64,000 nt of DNA from Pirellula staleyi DSM 6068 (GTDB taxonomy: Bacteria > Planctomycetota > Planctomycetia > Pirellulales > Pirellulaceae): assembly GCA_945875845.1 (NCBI GenBank), contig CAMCMB010000021.1, positions 18,871 through 82,870 on the forward strand, written 5' to 3'. The translations under genes were made by a program, and so were the position numbers. Below are positions 10,090 to 19,528 of the stretch, piece after piece; position 1 is the first letter of the stretch; each line of letters begins with the position of its first letter. The notes under the pieces were generated by a model. The model was not told where the DNA came from. It saw only the letters and a list, made by a program, of their open reading frames with translations, and searched no databases.

Positions 10090-11160
10090 ATGACAAACGA
10101 TTCCATTCAACGTTTCTTTCGCCGCGAAATTATCGCGATGAAACCTTACACGCCTGGCGAACAACCGCAGGCGGGTAAGGCGATCAAGCTCAATACCAAT
10201 GAGAATCCCTATCCGCCCTCGCCCAGGGTCGCCGAGGCGATTCAGCAAGCGGCCGTGCGGCTGGAACGCTATCCTGATCCGATTGGTACTGCCTTTCGCA
10301 TTGCCGCAGCGGATGTTCTCCATGTCGATCCAGATATGATCCTCTGCGGCAACGGGAGCGATGATTGCTTGACCATTCTTACCCGGGCGTTTGTGGGCTC
10401 AGGACAAAAGCTGCGACTCCCATACCCAAGCTACATTCTTTATCGGACACTGGCCGAGTTGCAGTCCGCCCAGTTCGAGGAAGTCCCTTTCAATCCTGGT
10501 TTCGGTCTAGCCCCACAGTTCTTTACGGCCGACGAACAGCTCAAGCTGATTTACTTGCCCAATCCCAACAGTCCCAGCGGCACGATGGTTTCGCATGATT
10601 CGATCTTGAAGCTTGCGGAGAGCGTCGATTGCCCGGTGGTGGTAGACGAAGCATACGTCGACTTTGCGCCTGCGAATTGCATTGCGTTGATTGAGCGAAA
10701 TCCGAAAATCATCGTGACTCGAACCTTGAGCAAGTCCTATGCGTTGGCTGGTTTGCGATTCGGCTATCTCGTAGCGCATCCAGAGATTGTCCAAATGCTG
10801 CGCAAAGTCAAAGACTCTTACAACACTGATGTGCTATCGCTCGCAGGAGCCACGGCAGCGATCTCCGATCAGACTTGGCTCGCGGAAAACGTTCGTAAAA
10901 TTATCGCCACCCGCGGGCGCATGTTCACAGAGCTTCAACAATTGGGGTTCGACGTAACCGAGTCGCATGCCAATTTCCTGTGGTGCACCCGCAGCGATCG
11001 ATCCATGAAGTTGCTGTATGAGCAGTTGAAACAGAACGGGATTTTAGTCCGTTACATGGTCTATCCGGGTTGGAGCGATGGGCTGCGCATAAGTGTTGGC
11101 AGCGATGACCAGATCGACGCTTTATTGGTCGTGATGAAGCAGCTTTTGTCAGCCGATTGA
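10090..11160 (+). CDS. hisC: Histidinol-phosphate aminotransferase
   Basis: This class I/II PLP-dependent aminotransferase converts imidazole-acetol phosphate and glutamate to histidinol phosphate in histidine synthesis. Visible motifs are 'LNTNENPYPPSP' near the N-terminus, 'CGNGSDD' (cofactor phosphate), 'NPNSPSG', 'VVDEAYVDF' (PLP aspartate) and 'RTLSKSYALAGLRFGY' with the Schiff-base lysine. The length of 356 residues is normal. The frame is open from 9931, but the ATG at 10090 (MTNDSIQRFFRREI) fits family N-termini. No other his gene is nearby. A role as an aromatic-amino-acid aminotransferase paralogue cannot be excluded. Confidence 0.93.
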   Translation: MTNDSIQRFFRREIIAMKPYTPGEQPQAGKAIKLNTNENPYPPSPRVAEAIQQAAVRLERYPDPIGTAFRIAAADVLHVDPDMILCGNGSDDCLTILTRAFVGSGQKLRLPYPSYILYRTLAELQSAQFEEVPFNPGFGLAPQFFTADEQLKLIYLPNPNSPSGTMVSHDSILKLAESVDCPVVVDEAYVDFAPANCIALIERNPKIIVTRTLSKSYALAGLRFGYLVAHPEIVQMLRKVKDSYNTDVLSLAGATAAISDQTWLAENVRKIIATRGRMFTELQQLGFDVTESHANFLWCTRSDRSMKLLYEQLKQNGILVRYMVYPGWSDGLRISVGSDDQIDALLVVMKQLLSAD

Positions 11161-11216
11161 AATGGTTAGGTGTGGCAAGCTTAGAGACTCGCGTTTTGAC
11201 AACCCGAAGCGTATGC

Positions 11217-11434
11217 GCGTTGCCGACTGCGATCCCTCGCTTACCGGCTTGTAGATTTAATGGTACGACGGACTTCCAAGTCCGTCGAATTCCCCATTGA
11301 CGGACTTGGAAGTCCGTCATACCGCCCTTACCCAATAACGACTTCACTAAATCAACAGCCCGTTACGCGTCGGGTTACCATCGCGTGGCACGAGCGTGCT
11401 CGCTCGTGAATCCATGGGCGAGACGCCCATGCCA
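11217..11434. repeat. Repeat cluster F + B1 + C2
   Basis: Three hairpin repeats lie head to tail between the convergent hisC and SHD1-protein genes. F (about 11217-11256) resembles GCCGACTGCGATCCCTCGC. B1 (11251-11357) has two palindromes, ACGGACTTCCAAGTCCGT and ACGGACTTGGAAGTCCGT, inside outer inverted ends GATTTA...TAAATC. C2 (11383-11434) folds as GTGGCACGAGCG plus ATGGGCGAGACGCCCAT. Copies recur at 17436, 23044, 23161, 29763, 29844 and 63905. Confidence 0.85.
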
Positions 11435-11446
11435 CTTGATTAGCGA

Positions 11447-13120
11447 CTACTTTGGATCAAACGGATTATCGAGATTCTGGATCGCGTCGGCAATTTTTTT
11501 GATGTACTCTTGGTCGATGCTGCTTAACCGAGCGATCGGTACGGAAACCTCTTTTCCATCGGCGCGTTTCAATTTGACTTTGTCGTTGTCGATTCCCGTA
11601 AAGACTGCGTCGACTTTGAAGCCGCCTGTTGCATCCGACCAGAGGCGAGATTCGTGCTGGGGAGCGTTCGCGGTCGTTGGTTTATGAGGCTGCGGCAAAT
11701 CAGCAGGGGCCAATTGGATATTGCGTCTCGCAAGCGTTGCGGTTCGATTCCCGCCCCAGCCTTGATACTTAACCAGAACCCGTCCATCGGGCAGGAGTTC
11801 TCGGATTTCAGCAGCGAACCAAAACGAACCGATTTCCTGGATTTGAACAATTTGACCAACGTAGAGTGGGGTCGTGGAAAGCACTTCCAAGTTGGTGGAA
11901 TCCACAGGCGAACTCCCTTCGTAGGCTTTCATGAGTGCGTTCGACTTACCAAAAACGGGGTCTGCATTCTCGAGCGCTCGCTCGGACAATTTGGCGACCA
12001 TGAAATTGGTGCTGCCCAAGTGTTTTTTGATCGCGTTTACGATCTCGGTATCGGTTTCTTTCGACTTCTTTCTCGTTATCTTCCTGAGTGCTTGGATTAT
12101 CGTATCGGGCGTCTCGGCATCGAGTTCTGTTAGTAGTTCCTTCTTCTCTTCCGCCGATAGTGGGGCTTCCTCTTTCGCTTTCGCTTCGGCCATACGCGCT
12201 TCGGCCTCTTTCGCTTTTCGTTTCGCTTCCAATTCTCGTTCTGCGATCCTTTCAGGCGTCAAGCGATTGAATTTCAACACGATCGGGAAATTGACGGTTG
12301 TATTCCTCCGACGAACGATGAGTTCAAACTTCATGTCACTTGATTGTGGGAGTTTGTCGATGCGATTGAAGATCCACGTTCCTTGTCCGGACATTTCAAA
12401 GGAGTCGCGGCCATCGATAACAGGCGTCTTCAGTCGATAAGACTTGTCGAACGTAACTTGCATCTCGTTCGAATTTTGGATGGTGTACTTGGTTTCTTCG
12501 GTAGCGCTCTGCACGCTTACTTGATTGGACCTCTGGAATTGTGGAAATGGTCCAAATTGGAATCTTCCTGAATCGTCTTCCGTGATCGAAACGGTGGACT
12601 CTGTCGTCCACGCTTCATCTGCTTTTCCTGTGGGTAGGTTTTCAAACGGGAGCAACGAAAGGTTTCCAAGAAGGAACGGTAACTGCGAATTTCCGTCCAA
12701 TACGAGCAACTTCCCGAGCGGAGACATGGTAATTCTGTTTGTCGTCTGCAATATCCCAGCGGTCGTGTAGGGACTTGCGAAAATTGGGAACGGTATGCCG
12801 CGTGGAAACCCTGTGGGGCCGATGGGCGGACCTCCAAACACCGGCTTTCTCGCTGACTGTTTGGGTTTGGACAAAGCAGTTAGTCCGCCTTGGTACGTCA
12901 AAGTGAGTTGCTGCGAGTTGGCTGAGTCGACGGTGTAATTCGTCGTTCCTTGATAGTTCGTTAATTGGTCTCCCTCATCCACTTCGATTGCGATCTCGAA
13001 CGAGAACTTTTGGTCTTTCGACCAGGAAAACTCAAGTGGCCTTTCTTGAGCGGGACATGCTTGGGAAACGACACGGCACAAAAACATGATGATGAGAATG
13101 CAAAGAATCAAGGATCGCAT
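11447..13120 (-). CDS. Exported protein with C-terminal SHD1 domain
   Basis: The 557-residue product has a signal peptide (residues about 3-22), then a beta-rich region of about 280 residues without a recognised family. A charged coiled-coil-like stretch of 'ERELEAKRKAKEAEARMAEA' type follows (about 290-335). Next is a Tudor/Agenet-like segment around residues 420-470 ('VGQIVQIQEIGSFWFAAEI' and 'VKYQGWGG'). A C-terminal SHD1 (SLA1 homology domain 1) segment lies at about 490-545 ('GFKVDAVFTGIDNDKVKLKRA' region). SHD1 is a small beta domain frequent in planctomycete exported proteins; its partner there is unknown. The ATG at 13120 precedes the signal peptide directly. Confidence 0.75.
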   Translation of the reverse strand: MRSLILCILIIMFLCRVVSQACPAQERPLEFSWSKDQKFSFEIAIEVDEGDQLTNYQGTTNYTVDSANSQQLTLTYQGGLTALSKPKQSARKPVFGGPPIGPTGFPRGIPFPIFASPYTTAGILQTTNRITMSPLGKLLVLDGNSQLPFLLGNLSLLPFENLPTGKADEAWTTESTVSITEDDSGRFQFGPFPQFQRSNQVSVQSATEETKYTIQNSNEMQVTFDKSYRLKTPVIDGRDSFEMSGQGTWIFNRIDKLPQSSDMKFELIVRRRNTTVNFPIVLKFNRLTPERIAERELEAKRKAKEAEARMAEAKAKEEAPLSAEEKKELLTELDAETPDTIIQALRKITRKKSKETDTEIVNAIKKHLGSTNFMVAKLSERALENADPVFGKSNALMKAYEGSSPVDSTNLEVLSTTPLYVGQIVQIQEIGSFWFAAEIRELLPDGRVLVKYQGWGGNRTATLARRNIQLAPADLPQPHKPTTANAPQHESRLWSDATGGFKVDAVFTGIDNDKVKLKRADGKEVSVPIARLSSIDQEYIKKIADAIQNLDNPFDPK

Positions 13121-13267
13121 AGTTTTTATTGCTCACACGATTTAGGAGGGTTTTTGGAGTTTGCATTTGGCCGACTTCGGATGCGGGAATTTATTGTAAT
13201 ACGGTCTGTGAGCGTCCGCACCCCACCAGATAGTTCGGCTGAACCGGTTTGCCCCAATGGCCTTGGA

Positions 13268-13471
13268 GGCTATCTCGCTTTTGAACCCAACAAATCATTG
13301 GGAAAAACGGGAGAGCGAGGCTCCTGCCGAGCTTACGACGCCATGGTTCGGCAGGAGCCTCACCCTCCCAGGCAATGAATGGATTGGGAAAAGTCGAGGA
13401 AAACATGTTTCGAGGGGTGGCCTGGCCCTCCCGATGAAATTGCAAGCCATTCGAATTGCAAGCCATTCGAA
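13268..13471 (-). repeat. Long repeat family D, copy D1, with a 16-bp tandem tail
   Basis: About 180 bases (13268-13446) match 24339-24518 in inverted orientation. The core is an imperfect palindrome with arms GCGAGGCTCCTGCCGA and TCGGCAGGAGCCTC around a spacer of about 20 bases. At 13440-13471 there are two exact tandem copies of TTGCAAGCCATTCGAA. It lies between the divergent SHD1-protein and PVC-fusion genes, so unlike most repeats here it is in a promoter-side gap. Its frames encode a spurious peptide of 'EGEAPAEP' type that should not be called a gene. Confidence 0.85.
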
Positions 13472-13607
13472 TAAGGAAAGCGTGAATGTTTGGCGTGCTA
13501 CGTCGGGCTGGGTGGAACGGAACAACCACAAACCCAATCCGTTCACTATAATTGCGTGGTTCTTGAGCACCTGTTTTTAGCAGTTTCGTAGAGTGAAAGG
13601 CGATCGT

Positions 13608-16600
13608 ATGCACTCGAAAAGATTCCTCCGTTGGTTTGTCGGCATACCGTTTAGTATTCTCGCTTGTTCCGTTCTCCAGTCGCAGGAGACGGACCGTGAT
13701 CCTTCGTTTGAAAAGTACGGACTGTACGGCAAGACGGCACCGCGGCCAAGACAGATGACTGCGGAGCCAACATCTCTCCCGTTGCAGTTGGCGCCAGGGC
13801 AACGCATCGCGTTGATCGGCAACACACTTTTCGAACGCTCGCAGCAGTACGGGCATTTCGAGGCCATGCTGCAAAAGCAGTTTCCCGAACATGGTTTGAT
13901 TGTTCGCACGCTCGCTTGGTCGGCCGACACAATCGATTTGCAACCTCGACCCGAGAATTTCGCGGATCTCGAACAGCACTTATTTCACGAAAAGATCGAT
14001 GTCCTCTTCGCCGCCTATGGATTCAATGAATCGTTTGCGGGCGAACCCGGCTTGGCAGAGTTTCGCGCCAGCCTAGTGGACTATCTGACTCGACTGAAGA
14101 CACTGGCTTTCAACGGACATTCACCTGCTCGCATCATCTTGGTCTCGCCGATTGCAAACGAAAACGTTGCCAAAGTGAACGCGGCCGATCTGAACAACGC
14201 GCACATACGCTCGTATTCAACGTTGATGGCGCAGGTCGCACACGAACAACAGGTCGGGTTCGTCAACGTGTTCGACGCGACGGAAGCTGTCATGAAGAGT
14301 CCCGGTTCGGACTTAACGTCCAACGGTTGCCATCTCACGGAATCCGGCGATCGGGTCTTTGCTGCGGCGCTCTTTCGAGGCACCTTCGGAATCACGCCGC
14401 CGCTGTTCTCGGAGGAATTGCGGTTGGCAATTGTAGATCGCGATCGAAACTACATTCGACGCTACCGCCCTCTCAATACGTTTTACTACACCGGTGATCG
14501 CAACAAACAATATGGTTACCTTGATTTCCTGCCAGCCATGCGAAACTTTGATCAGATGGTTGCAAACCGCGACCAACGAATCGCCGAGTTGGCACAAGGG
14601 AAACAGATCGCTGCCCCCGTGGATGATTCCAATGCTCCGCCGCTGCCTGATGTCAGCGAATCGCGAGGAGCGAACGAATGGATGAGTCCGGCAGACGAGT
14701 TGAAAGCCTTCAAAATCGACCCCCGATTCGAAGTCAATTTGTTCGCCAGCGAAGAACAGTTTCCTGAAATCGCCAATCCAATTCAAATCCGCTGGGACGC
14801 TCGCGGTCGATTGTGGGTAAGCACTTCCATCACTTACCCCCATATCTATCCGGGCAATGAGCCAAAAGATCGGATCGTGATTCTCGAGGATACCGATTTA
14901 GATGGCCGAGCCGACAAATCCACGATCTTCGCGGATAACCTGCATGTTCCCCTCTCGTTTGAGTTGGGAGACGGTGGTGTGTATGTCTCCGAGCAACCCG
15001 AACTGACGTTTCTCAAGGATACGGACGGCGACGACCGAGCCGACCAGCGCAAAGTCGTTTTTAGCGGCTTCGGGACCGAGGATTCGCACCATGCTCTGCA
15101 TGATTTCGTGTGGTCGCCCGATGGTGATTTGGTCTTCCGCGAATCGATCTTTCATCACTCCCAAGTCGAAACACCTTACGGACCCGTTCGCCAACAGAAT
15201 AGTGGATGGTTTCGCTACACGCCTCGAAACGAAAAGCTGATCAGTTTTGGATCGTATCCAAGCACGAATCCTTGGGGAGTGACGTTCGATGATTGGGGGC
15301 GTCACGTGGCCAGCCACCCGATATTTGCCGCGGCATTTCATTCGTTGGACCCACCCTATCCTGAGCAGCATCCGAGTCCGGCTGGCCTTCAAGCGTATTC
15401 AGGTACCTGCGGTCACGAGTTTGTGGATTTCGCTTCGTTTCCAGATGAGCTGCAAGGTGGATTCATCAAGGCACGCTATAAGCCCACCAATCGAATCGAA
15501 ATGCACCAGTGGATTAAGCAACCGTTCGGGTTCGAGGAAAAGTACGTTGGCGATTTGTTGTTCTCGACCAATTTGAGTTTTATACCGGTGGATGTTCAAT
15601 TCGGCCCGCGAGGCGATCTTTATGTTTGCGATTGGTATAACCCAGTCAAAGGGCACATGCAGTATTCGTTGCGAGACCCTCGACGCGATCGCACATCGGG
15701 TCGAATCTGGCGGATCGTCGCAAAAGGTAGGCCTCTTCAAACCCCGCCTCGCATCGAAGGTGCCTCGATCCCGGAATTGCTCGACGTCCTAAAACGCCCT
15801 GAGTATCGCTATCGCACCTGGGCAAAGCGTGCATTGCGTGAACACGAGCCCCAGATGGTCGAACAAAAACTGAAGGAATGGGTGGCTGGACTTGGCCCAG
15901 ATGAACCACGTTTCCGCCATCATCAATTGGAGGCCATTTGGACGTACCGAACGATAGGCAGGACCAACGTGGATCTATTGAAGGATTTGCTGGAATGCAA
16001 GGATGAGTCGGCTCGGGCGGCGGCCATTCAGCAACTGCGTTATTGGCACACAGAAATGCCAAACGCAATCGATTGGTTGCGACGTGGCATTCACGATCCC
16101 GACGCAATGGTTCGAATGGAAGCGGCGATTGCAACGAGTTACGTTGGGTCGCCTCAAGCGCTGGAGGTTTTACTTGAAGTCTTTCAGCATCCGCTTGGGG
16201 ACCATTTGAGCTACGCGGTTTCCTGCGCTCTTGGCTCACACACGCTTCGCAAACACTGGGAAAATGATTCGAAATGGGGTGTGACAACGCGTCTGAAGGA
16301 GTTGAAGCGATCCAGTGAGATTCGCGAACCAAAACTGACGAACAAGCAAGCAGAGTTCGACAATCAACCCGATGTCAAGACGGTCAAAATCGGTTGCGAG
16401 CCAGAGCGCATGCTGTTTACTGTCAAGCAGTTCACAGCAACGGTGGGGCAACCCATCAAAGTCATGTTTACCAATCCAGATGCGACCGACCACAATCTGG
16501 TTTTCACCAAGCCGGGTGCGATGGCGGAGGTTGGCATGGCCGCGAACGAAATGGCCAAAGATCCCAAGAATGCAAATTCGGACTTCATCCCTTCCGACAA

Positions 16601-17324
16601 AACGAGTCTCATCCTTCATGCATCACCGATGATTGGTCCAACTCGAAAATCCCGAATGCACGTGTTTCGGATCGAGGCACCGAGCGAGCCGGGCATTTAT
16701 CCCTACGTTTGTACCTATCCGGGACACTGGGTGATTATGAATGGGGAAATGATCGTTGGCCGCGATCAGAAAGAGATCGACGAGCTGAAAGCGGCGAGTG
16801 TGCCGAAGATCGTTCGCGAGTGGACCATGAATGATTTCCCTGAGATCGGGGACCGACTTTCCAACGGGAAACCGGCCGAGGCTGCTGTGACGCGTGGGTA
16901 CATCGCGTTCACCAAAGCTCAGTGTCAACAGTGCCATGTGGTGGCGGGGCATGGAGTTAAGATCGGGCCAGACTTGGCCGAAACCGTAAAGAAAAATCAA
17001 GGGAGAAAGTTATTGCAGCAGATTCTTGAACCCTCGCAGGAAATTCATCCACAGCATCAAGGCTATCAGTTTTTGCTAGAGAGCGGTTCGGTGGTCTCCG
17101 GCACTGTCGCAAAGGAGGACGTGCAAGAATATCAAGTTCAGACGAATGCACTGACACCTCAATTACTGACGAGGATTGCAAAGAAAGATGTCGAGGAAAA
17201 GAGCGTTTCGAAGATCTCGCCGATGCCGAGCGGGTTGGTCAATGTGCTTACCAAGGCTGAGATCGTGGATCTGCTTCTGTTCTTGGAATCGGGTCCGGCC
17301 GCCATCATGGATCATGGTAGGTAA
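13608..17324 (+). CDS. SGNH-hydrolase-like / PVC propeller / HEAT / azurin-like / cytochrome c fusion
   Basis: The 1238-residue exported protein joins several parts. After a signal peptide (residues about 2-21) comes an SGNH/GDSL-like fold at about 55-255, whose usual GDS block reads 'GNTLF', so activity is doubtful. At about 360-700 is the PVC-type propeller ('DARGRLWVSTSITYPH', 'ILEDTDLDGRAD'). HEAT-like repeats follow at about 715-895. An azurin-like domain at about 930-1050 has the type 1 copper ligands His962, Cys1035, His1040 and Met1044 in exact azurin spacing. A cytochrome c domain has CQQCH at 1106-1110. This suggests a periplasmic electron-transfer or sugar-oxidising enzyme. The ATG at 13608 is preferred to the GTG at 13593 because GAAAGG sits 7 bases before it. 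Confidence 0.88.
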   Translation: MHSKRFLRWFVGIPFSILACSVLQSQETDRDPSFEKYGLYGKTAPRPRQMTAEPTSLPLQLAPGQRIALIGNTLFERSQQYGHFEAMLQKQFPEHGLIVRTLAWSADTIDLQPRPENFADLEQHLFHEKIDVLFAAYGFNESFAGEPGLAEFRASLVDYLTRLKTLAFNGHSPARIILVSPIANENVAKVNAADLNNAHIRSYSTLMAQVAHEQQVGFVNVFDATEAVMKSPGSDLTSNGCHLTESGDRVFAAALFRGTFGITPPLFSEELRLAIVDRDRNYIRRYRPLNTFYYTGDRNKQYGYLDFLPAMRNFDQMVANRDQRIAELAQGKQIAAPVDDSNAPPLPDVSESRGANEWMSPADELKAFKIDPRFEVNLFASEEQFPEIANPIQIRWDARGRLWVSTSITYPHIYPGNEPKDRIVILEDTDLDGRADKSTIFADNLHVPLSFELGDGGVYVSEQPELTFLKDTDGDDRADQRKVVFSGFGTEDSHHALHDFVWSPDGDLVFRESIFHHSQVETPYGPVRQQNSGWFRYTPRNEKLISFGSYPSTNPWGVTFDDWGRHVASHPIFAAAFHSLDPPYPEQHPSPAGLQAYSGTCGHEFVDFASFPDELQGGFIKARYKPTNRIEMHQWIKQPFGFEEKYVGDLLFSTNLSFIPVDVQFGPRGDLYVCDWYNPVKGHMQYSLRDPRRDRTSGRIWRIVAKGRPLQTPPRIEGASIPELLDVLKRPEYRYRTWAKRALREHEPQMVEQKLKEWVAGLGPDEPRFRHHQLEAIWTYRTIGRTNVDLLKDLLECKDESARAAAIQQLRYWHTEMPNAIDWLRRGIHDPDAMVRMEAAIATSYVGSPQALEVLLEVFQHPLGDHLSYAVSCALGSHTLRKHWENDSKWGVTTRLKELKRSSEIREPKLTNKQAEFDNQPDVKTVKIGCEPERMLFTVKQFTATVGQPIKVMFTNPDATDHNLVFTKPGAMAEVGMAANEMAKDPKNANSDFIPSDKTSLILHASPMIGPTRKSRMHVFRIEAPSEPGIYPYVCTYPGHWVIMNGEMIVGRDQKEIDELKAASVPKIVREWTMNDFPEIGDRLSNGKPAEAAVTRGYIAFTKAQCQQCHVVAGHGVKIGPDLAETVKKNQGRKLLQQILEPSQEIHPQHQGYQFLLESGSVVSGTVAKEDVQEYQVQTNALTPQLLTRIAKKDVEEKSVSKISPMPSGLVNVLTKAEIVDLLLFLESGPAAIMDHGR

Positions 17325-17337
17325 ATGGCCTTCACCG

Positions 17338-17612
17338 TAGCGTGAAGGTAACGATCCCCTGGGATAAACCCAGGGGCATTTTCGTTGCATGCCATCTGGC
17401 TTTATGCCAGTGGTGGCTGACCTTCGTGCTAGTGGCTTGTTGACTTAGAGAAATCGTTATTGGTTAAGGGCGATATGACGGACTTCCAAGTCCGTCAATG
17501 GGGAATTCGACGGACTTGGAAGTCCGTCGTACCATTAAATCAACAGGCCGCTAAATCAACAGGCCGCTAGCGTAAAGGCAACCATCCCTTGGGATAAACC
17601 CAGGGGCATTTA
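17338..17612. repeat. Repeat cluster A2 + B2 + A3
   Basis: This block fills the convergent gap between the PVC fusion gene and the Nif3-like gene. A2 (17338-17432) is the reverse complement arrangement of A1, with CCCCTGGGATAAACCCAGGGG and CTGGCTTTATGCCAG. B2 (17436-17550) is a reverse-oriented family B copy. A3 (17567-17612) is a partial A copy with a mismatch in one arm (CCCTTGGG). 'AAATCAACAGGCCGCTA' occurs twice between B2 and A3. Confidence 0.85.
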
Positions 17613-18401
17613 AAAACGAGATACCTCACGTTGTGAGCTGACGACTCTCAGCGACGGCATTTTGGCTTGCAACTGCGAGGAAAGCGATTTCATCGCAAAC
17701 GATTCGCTCGCGTGATGACCGATCATGATCATTGCAATTCCCAGAGATTCCGCCTCCAGGCATTGGTGATAAGTAGCTTCACCCGTCAACATCGCGTCAC
17801 AGCCTCGACTTGCAACCAAAGCAAGCATGCTGCCACCGCTGCCGCACACGATTCCTATTTTGGAGACCAAATGTTCCAAGCGATGAGTATGCCTGGGTTC
17901 GATCGAAGGAATCGTTGCTTGTATGCGCTGCAGTAATTTGCCAATCGAGTCTTTGGAACCGCTTGCGATTCCGTAGCGACCCACGCCCACTGTTTCGTCG
18001 ATTGACTTTGGCAGACTAAAAACTTGCAAAGGTTTGATGGACGTCAGGCCAATCATCTCTGCCAGTTGCTGATTGATTCCGGTTTGGGCGTTGTCCCATG
18101 CGGTGTGCGGAGAGTAGATCGCGACGCCAGCTTCTATCGCGTCGAGAAGCAGTTTTCCGGTCGTAGTATCGCTGGTTATTTTGGACAGGGGCTTAAAGGG
18201 GATCGGATGATGACAAACGATGAGCTCGGCTCGCTCATCGATGGCTTCTTGCAATGTTGTCGAGGTAAGCGTTAAGCAAGTCATGACACTTGATATGGAT
18301 CTGCCCCGATGTCCTGCTAAGAGGCCGACGTTGTCCCAGCTTTCTGCATACTCGAGCGGAGCGATTTCTTGCAGGACCGTCAGAATGGAGTCGAATTGCA
18401 T
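17610..18401 (-). CDS. Nif3-like dinuclear metal centre protein (YbgI/GTP cyclohydrolase I type 2 family)
   Basis: The 263-residue product matches the NIF3 family. Metal-ligand motifs are visible: 'ICHHP'-type ('VCHHPIPFKPL'), 'YSPHTAWDN' and, near the C-terminus, 'LTGEATYH' and 'MIGHHASE'. The family forms toroidal hexamers with a two-metal site; the cellular reaction is not settled. The ATG at 18401 is followed directly by family homology ('ILTVLQEIAPLEYAESWDNVGL'). It lies 31 bases downstream of fmt on the same strand and may be co-transcribed with it. Its last codons touch repeat A3. Confidence 0.9.
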   Translation of the reverse strand: MQFDSILTVLQEIAPLEYAESWDNVGLLAGHRGRSISSVMTCLTLTSTTLQEAIDERAELIVCHHPIPFKPLSKITSDTTTGKLLLDAIEAGVAIYSPHTAWDNAQTGINQQLAEMIGLTSIKPLQVFSLPKSIDETVGVGRYGIASGSKDSIGKLLQRIQATIPSIEPRHTHRLEHLVSKIGIVCGSGGSMLALVASRGCDAMLTGEATYHQCLEAESLGIAMIMIGHHASESFAMKSLSSQLQAKMPSLRVVSSQREVSRF

Positions 18402-18432
18402 CGCGTTGACTTAGCGTATGGGGGGAGAACTT

Positions 18433-19491
18433 TTAGGGAATTTGGCATATTTGGTTGAGCAATCGATGCGAACCTTCAATCGAGGTTAACTTGATCGATG
18501 CAAAGCGAGAATAGCCGCGAACAAATTCGTCCGCGAGCATCAATCGTTTGCCAGCTGGTTGTACGGTTGGAATGGCAAGTACTCCGTCAATTGCGACAGC
18601 ACAAAGCGAATGTCCGAGCAGTCTAGGCTCTTGAGTTTGCAAATGCGTTAGGGTGTCCCCGTAGAGGAGGTCGCCAGGAGCAACGTTCGCAGCGGCGAGA
18701 TTGCACTCCACCGGCGTCGCGTTCGGAATGAGAACGCGGATACTTTTGCCATCGGGAAAATGAGCATGGGCAAAAGTGCCCGGCCATGGCTGAAGCGCAC
18801 GTATCAATCGATCGAGGTACTGAACGGGATAGTGGCAGTTTAGTTCTCCATCTTCCTTGGCAAGCCGAGGGGCTTTGGTCGTTAGGGCTTTGTCTTGTTG
18901 CAGCCCGATATCGGTGCATTCGGTGAGGGAAGCTTTGGTTTCGAGCAATGCGATCGAAGCCAACGTGGATGCAACACCCATTTGGCTGAGTCTCGCTTCG
19001 AGCTGTTCGGAGTTTTCGGTGATTCCGATTTCGGTTGAAGATTGATGGAGGACCGGGCCACCATCGAGAGTCGGTGTCATGTGAATGATCGACACACCGG
19101 TACTAACATCACCTGCGAGGATCGACCATTGTACCGGTGCCGCCCCGCGATGCCTGGGCAACAAGGAGCCATGTAGATTGATTCCACCGAGCCGGGTGGT
19201 CGCCAAAGCGGTTTTCGACAGAATCTGTCCATAGTCGCAGACGACCATCAAATCCGCGTGCAGGGAAGCCAGCCACTCTAGGGTGGACAGATCGTTGATG
19301 GAAACGGGATCGACGATCGACAAATCAAAGCTGCTCGCCCATTGCCGCACCGGACTCACAGGCGGATCCTTCTTTCCTGACGAAACGACCGAAGGGCGTG
19401 TTACAACGCTTATGATTTCGTGACCTTGGGTCCGGATCGCATCAAAGCTTGGAACGGCGAAGGGGCCTGTTCCCATCAAAATCAATCGCAC
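18433..19491 (-). CDS. fmt: Methionyl-tRNA formyltransferase
   Basis: Fmt transfers a formyl group from 10-formyl-THF to initiator Met-tRNA. Motifs include 'MGTGPFAVPSF' at the N-terminus, the folate/catalytic block 'GGINLHGSLLPRHRGAAPVQW' (Asn and His of the active site, split here only for description) and 'TPTLDGGPVL' with the third catalytic residue, Asp. The C-terminal OB-like domain begins near 'APRLAKEDGELN'. The frame is open to 19572, but the GTG at 19491 (VRLILMGTGPF) fits the family. A hairpin that looks like the terminator of the upstream HU-like gene occupies 19529-19550, which supports the shorter form. Confidence 0.93.
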   Translation of the reverse strand: MRLILMGTGPFAVPSFDAIRTQGHEIISVVTRPSVVSSGKKDPPVSPVRQWASSFDLSIVDPVSINDLSTLEWLASLHADLMVVCDYGQILSKTALATTRLGGINLHGSLLPRHRGAAPVQWSILAGDVSTGVSIIHMTPTLDGGPVLHQSSTEIGITENSEQLEARLSQMGVASTLASIALLETKASLTECTDIGLQQDKALTTKAPRLAKEDGELNCHYPVQYLDRLIRALQPWPGTFAHAHFPDGKSIRVLIPNATPVECNLAAANVAPGDLLYGDTLTHLQTQEPRLLGHSLCAVAIDGVLAIPTVQPAGKRLMLADEFVRGYSRFASIKLTSIEGSHRLLNQICQIP

Positions 19492-19528
19492 GTTATCCTC
19501 GCAGCCGGTTCGAGTGCAAAACGAAAAT

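Noticed and set aside
13191..13979. Frames with 'WEGEAPAEP...LGRSLALP' peptide (also at 24241-24543 and 43883-44254)
   Set aside because: They translate the palindromic core of repeat D and overlap real genes or gaps; a known type of spurious call.
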